This document shows positions 61,445-64,000 of a stretch of 64,000 bases of DNA, one piece after another. The stretch's first letter is position 1. Each line of letters opens with the position of its first letter. Made by a program: the position numbers and the translations under genes. The DNA comes from Verrucomicrobiales bacterium (GTDB lineage Bacteria; Verrucomicrobiota; Verrucomicrobiia; Verrucomicrobiales; DEV007): contig JARGPI010000005.1 in assembly GCA_029213005.1 (NCBI GenBank), forward strand, positions 124,001 through 188,000, read 5' to 3'. Below the pieces are notes generated by a model. It saw nothing but the letters and a program-made list of their open reading frames with translations, was not told the origin of the DNA and ran no database searches.

Positions 61445-61903
61445 ATGAGCGTCACGAACCGGGAAATCCTGCAGCAATTAAACGAATCAAAACTGTGGTT
61501 TGAAGCCGTGAAAGTGGCACCGGTCTGGGCTAAAGAAAACGACGGAGAGACGTCGATTTCAAGTATGGAGGGCGTGACCTCTGCAGACGTCGGCGATATG
61601 ATCTGCAAAGGCCCCAAAGGCGAACTTTGGGCTCAGCCCGCGGAAAAATTCTCCGCCAAATATCGACCGACCGAAAAAACTGACGCAGAGGGGTTTAAAA
61701 AGTACCTCCCCAACCCTGAAAGCAGCCGGGTCATGGCCGCTAAAATCGATCATCCTTTTGAGGTGGTATCGGACCGTGGTGTCCTCAAAGGGCAAAAAGG
61801 CGACTATATCCTCAAGTCAGTCGATGATCGCACCGCTGAATTTCCTGAATCAATCTGGATTGTCGCGGAAGATATCTTCGCGACCACCTACAAACCGATC
61901 TGA
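61445..61903 (+). CDS. Small cytoplasmic protein with two PGDYG-like motifs
   Basis: No firm family. 152 residues without signal or span. Two similar parts can be aligned: SADVGDMICKGPKGELW...FSAKYRP (about 45-75) and LKGQKGDYILKSVDD...IFATTYKP (about 113-151). Each has a x-G-D-(Y/M)-I turn and an aromatic end F/Y-x-x-x-Y, as in small proteins and phage proteins annotated with a PGDYG motif. An internal duplication is therefore likely. The last 16 bp overlap the end of the convergent protease gene. Function is unknown. Confidence 0.68.
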   Translation: MSVTNREILQQLNESKLWFEAVKVAPVWAKENDGETSISSMEGVTSADVGDMICKGPKGELWAQPAEKFSAKYRPTEKTDAEGFKKYLPNPESSRVMAAKIDHPFEVVSDRGVLKGQKGDYILKSVDDRTAEFPESIWIVAEDIFATTYKPI

Positions 61904-63603
61904 CGGGCCACACTTTCGCGAATTGAAAGAATGGAAACCCCTTCATTGGCAGGATGTTCACCATCTATGCCATTGAGCCGCTCTAAGGTCTGACTTTCGG
62001 GATGCGGCCCCGCGTGATGAACACCCACGATCTCCCAGTCCTCGTTGAAAACCGGACTTCCCGAGCTTCCGCCACTCGTCGGGTTAGTGTAGTGGATATA
62101 CTGAAATCGCGGATCCCCGTTTCCTTTCGTTCCGATGTCTGTCACCGGTTGATCGTAAAATGAAATTTCAAGAGGCCGCCCCTGGGGATGCCCCACAATG
62201 ATGACTCGACACCTTCCGGGAACAGGAACTCTTGAAGCAAAGGAACAGACCGGAATTTCATCCGGAATCGCAGGGTGGAGACGGATCAGCGCAAAATCCA
62301 ACTCCTCGCGGGGAGACTCAGCCAACACTTCAGCACAGCCGAAACAGGTTTGAGTGAGCCCCTTGGACGTAAAATTGATTTGCCCCTTTTTGTAGTGCAT
62401 CGCGGGTTGGGAAAAATTGCCGATCTCGACATCCGACGCACTGATAATGTGGGCATTCGTCAGCAGAAGCTTCTCATCCCCCAGAGCGGGATGGAGATCC
62501 CCTCCCCGAACCACAAAACCCGTCCCTTTCGGGTATCCACTGGTCCGATACACGATCTGGCAAACCGACTTCGACAGCTCAAGTCCCGAACGCAGCCACA
62601 TAAGAGGCTTGGAATTCTTCGAATTATCAAAAATCCCTTCAAAATTCGTTTCCGCTTCGACGGTATCGAGCAAAATACTCCGCTGCCGGGGATTCAGACC
62701 GATATTGCCGCCCTCTTTTTCGAGGAGGATCTCCGTGAGCGAGGCGTAGAGTTTTTTGATTTCCTCGTGGCTGTCGCCGGTCGACCAGACTTCGCCCAGT
62801 TGTCGCGCACTGCTCCCGATGTGAAACGCCTCTGCCTCGGGATGAGCAGCAAAGGCCCGGTAGAAGGCCTCGGCTCGTTTCCAGTCTCTCAGAGAGAGAT
62901 GAGCCTCCCCCAGCGTGGCGAAGTCCCACAACGAAAGGATTCCGCCCCGGCCGACAATGGCCTGATTAATCAACCTGGCCAGATCTTGCGGATCGAAATC
63001 GGCTTCCACCTCAATGTTGTCAATTTTGGCCCTCTCCATCAGAGCCACCACATTGATCGCCGGGTAAGTCCAGCTCGTGCCGTCCGGATTGTCGATTCGA
63101 CCCTGAATGTACGCCGAATGGTAACTCTTGATGGCTGTGTTCAGGATCTTTGACGGGGAGATACTGAACCCATTCCCGTTGAAAGAAGCATCGCAGTAAA
63201 TCTGTTTGTAACAACGTCCTCTCAAGCTGAGCGCATCGACATGTTCCGGATGCTCCTTCGGCGTGGAATCGATCAACACCTGGAGGCTATCGAGAGCGGA
63301 ATTCAACAGGCCCGTTTCGATCAAACCCTGAGCGAGCAATTTACGAATCTCAGGCTCGTTCCGTCCGAGCACCACGAGGCGGTCCGCCAGTTTGACCGAA
63401 GCGCGAAAGGCCCGCTCATCCTTCAATTCTTTAAGTAGTTTGCAGGACACAAAAAAGCTGAGCGCTTTTCCCGAACACTTCAGCTCCGAACAAAGCTGCT
63501 CACACTTCATCTCGAGCTCTGGCAGCGACAGATCCGACACTTCGGTCAAAATCTCGTCAACCAGATAGCTGCAGCGATTCGTCATTTCGGGAATTTGATG
63601 CAT
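61888..63603 (-). CDS. Trypsin-like (V8-type) serine protease with N-terminal TPR-like (DUF4071/TPR-S-like) domain
   Basis: 571 residues, no signal peptide. The first 330 residues are helical repeats. A run like LIETGLLNSALDSLQVLIDS, then GRCYKQIYCDA and the pattern of SYHSAYIQGRIDNP, YPAINVVALMERA, LGEAHLSLRDWKRAEAFY matches the bacterial MAP3K-TRAFs-binding/DUF4071 (TPR-S) type. The C-terminal chymotrypsin fold has H385 (LLTNAHII), D436 (ELDFALI) and S514 (GGSSGSPVF), the full catalytic triad. The absence of a signal predicts action inside the cell. Such protease-TPR combinations occur in predicted conflict or signalling systems. Divergent from the lipase-like gene at 63734. Confidence 0.85.
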   Translation of the reverse strand: MHQIPEMTNRCSYLVDEILTEVSDLSLPELEMKCEQLCSELKCSGKALSFFVSCKLLKELKDERAFRASVKLADRLVVLGRNEPEIRKLLAQGLIETGLLNSALDSLQVLIDSTPKEHPEHVDALSLRGRCYKQIYCDASFNGNGFSISPSKILNTAIKSYHSAYIQGRIDNPDGTSWTYPAINVVALMERAKIDNIEVEADFDPQDLARLINQAIVGRGGILSLWDFATLGEAHLSLRDWKRAEAFYRAFAAHPEAEAFHIGSSARQLGEVWSTGDSHEEIKKLYASLTEILLEKEGGNIGLNPRQRSILLDTVEAETNFEGIFDNSKNSKPLMWLRSGLELSKSVCQIVYRTSGYPKGTGFVVRGGDLHPALGDEKLLLTNAHIISASDVEIGNFSQPAMHYKKGQINFTSKGLTQTCFGCAEVLAESPREELDFALIRLHPAIPDEIPVCSFASRVPVPGRCRVIIVGHPQGRPLEISFYDQPVTDIGTKGNGDPRFQYIHYTNPTSGGSSGSPVFNEDWEIVGVHHAGPHPESQTLERLNGIDGEHPANEGVSILSIRESVARQIGL

Positions 63604-63733
63604 TGAAAGCGGTTCAAAAATTCAAACAATCTCTAACCGAAAACGAAACAGTGTCTAAAACGTTATCGAATAATTTCATATTCCCGGCGCTCAGGGTGGA
63701 CATTTCCGGCTCATTCCCCAAGTTATAGGAACA

Positions 63734-64000
63734 ATGGATCGACTCGAAAACGTAAAACTGGAATTTGATGCAGCAGCATTCTGTTCTCCCGATTTTTCAT
63801 TCCAGGCGGCCTATTATCTGGGTCACGTCAGTCTGCAGACTTACGAAAAAGAGGCCGAGATGATCGAAAAACGATTTTCGGATCTCGGAGATGATTCATT
63901 GACGGTAACGCCTTTCAAATCGGGAAATACGGAGGGAATTCTTATCGATCTCCCCGACGATTTGATCATCTCCTACCGCGGAACAGAAAGTCGCGCCGAT
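63734..64000 (+). CDS. Lipase class 3-like alpha/beta hydrolase (3' end beyond window)
   Basis: First 89 codons of a gene that runs off the right edge. ATG 63734 is preceded by AGGA at good spacing. The start shows the N-terminal cap of class 3 lipase-like proteins: helices with SFQAAYYLGHVSLQTYEKEA, a GNTEGILIDLPDDLIISY strand, and the YRGTESRAD oxyanion turn (RGTE) that precedes the serine of this family; the nucleophile itself is not in view. No signal peptide. It is divergent from the protease gene with 130 bp between, so the two may share a regulatory region. Confidence 0.75.
   Translation, partial: MDRLENVKLEFDAAAFCSPDFSFQAAYYLGHVSLQTYEKEAEMIEKRFSDLGDDSLTVTPFKSGNTEGILIDLPDDLIISYRGTESRAD

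Noticed and set aside
62275..63153. A 292-codon plus-strand frame opposite the protease gene
   Set aside because: The minus strand carries the full His-Asp-Ser triad and repeat motifs. The plus frame lacks a family signal.

Overview
The window looks like a chromosomal segment of a Gram-negative bacterium of the Planctomycetota-Verrucomicrobiota-Chlamydiota superphylum, most likely Verrucomicrobiota. Supporting signs are a giant secreted cytochrome protein with Planctomycete-type domains (DUF1549/DUF1553), two secreted sulfatases, a DUF1080 protein, a fused SecDF next to yajC and tgt, many lipoprotein and signal-peptide genes, outer-membrane proteins (TolC, ShlB/FhaC-type, beta-barrel porin) and few clear Shine-Dalgarno sequences. 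No phage, insertion sequence or CRISPR array is visible. No gene-free stretch exceeds 300 bases. The assignment is inference from gene content; no 16S rRNA lies here.

Layout, left to right. 1-10.9 kb: the incomplete giant cytochrome/WD40/DUF1553 protein (minus), a bifunctional class II aldolase/short-chain dehydrogenase, a repeat-rich intergenic spacer, a sulfatase, a histidine-rich zinc-binding lipoprotein and PurT. 11-14 kb: a large ABC-2-like permease followed by two small coiled-coil proteins with C-terminal anchors. 14-20.6 kb (minus): a D-threonine-aldolase-like PLP enzyme and a MacAB-TolC-like tripartite exporter operon. 20.8-25.5 kb: a UxaA/GarD-like dehydratase, two tandem amidase paralogues and a PQQ-type beta-propeller. 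25.5-30 kb: tgt-yajC-secDF, the conserved export/tRNA-modification cluster. 30-41 kb: small exported proteins, DUF1080, fructose-bisphosphate aldolase, Aat, TatD, an orphan two-partner-secretion transporter, a sugar-isomerase-like TIM barrel, SelO and an esterase. 41-46 kb: tRNA-Gln(UUG), a PhoD phosphatase, a second sulfatase and an O-methyltransferase. 46-52 kb: a 1004-residue membrane pseudokinase with ectodomains, gapA, deoB and a porin-like protein. 52-64 kb: a VWA/winged-helix pair, an AsmA-like protein, an ABCG-type half transporter, a lipoate-ligase-like protein, a PotA-type ATPase, an RsmB/RsmF-type methyltransferase, a tandem-motif small protein, a protease with an N-terminal TPR-like region, and the start of a lipase-3-like gene at the right edge.

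Housekeeping genes (purT, tgt, yajC, secDF, fba, aat, tatD, gapA, deoB, tRNA-Gln) are mixed with accessory export and polymer-degradation genes. The two sulfatases, DUF1080 protein, beta-propeller, aldolase/dehydrogenase, dehydratase and isomerase-like protein fit a lifestyle of degrading sulfated or plant/algal carbohydrates, but they are scattered, not one polysaccharide-utilisation operon.

The strongest unexplained signals are: (i) a family of 19-bp palindromic units (consensus GACTGTACCCTGTACARTC) placed at an exact 22-bp period in groups of two or three in five separate spacers; (ii) the membrane pseudokinase lacking both catalytic aspartates and carrying leucine-rich, FGE-like and C-type-lectin-like modules; and (iii) the protease with a DUF4071/TPR-S-like region next to a divergent lipase-like gene at the right end, which could be the edge of a conflict system.
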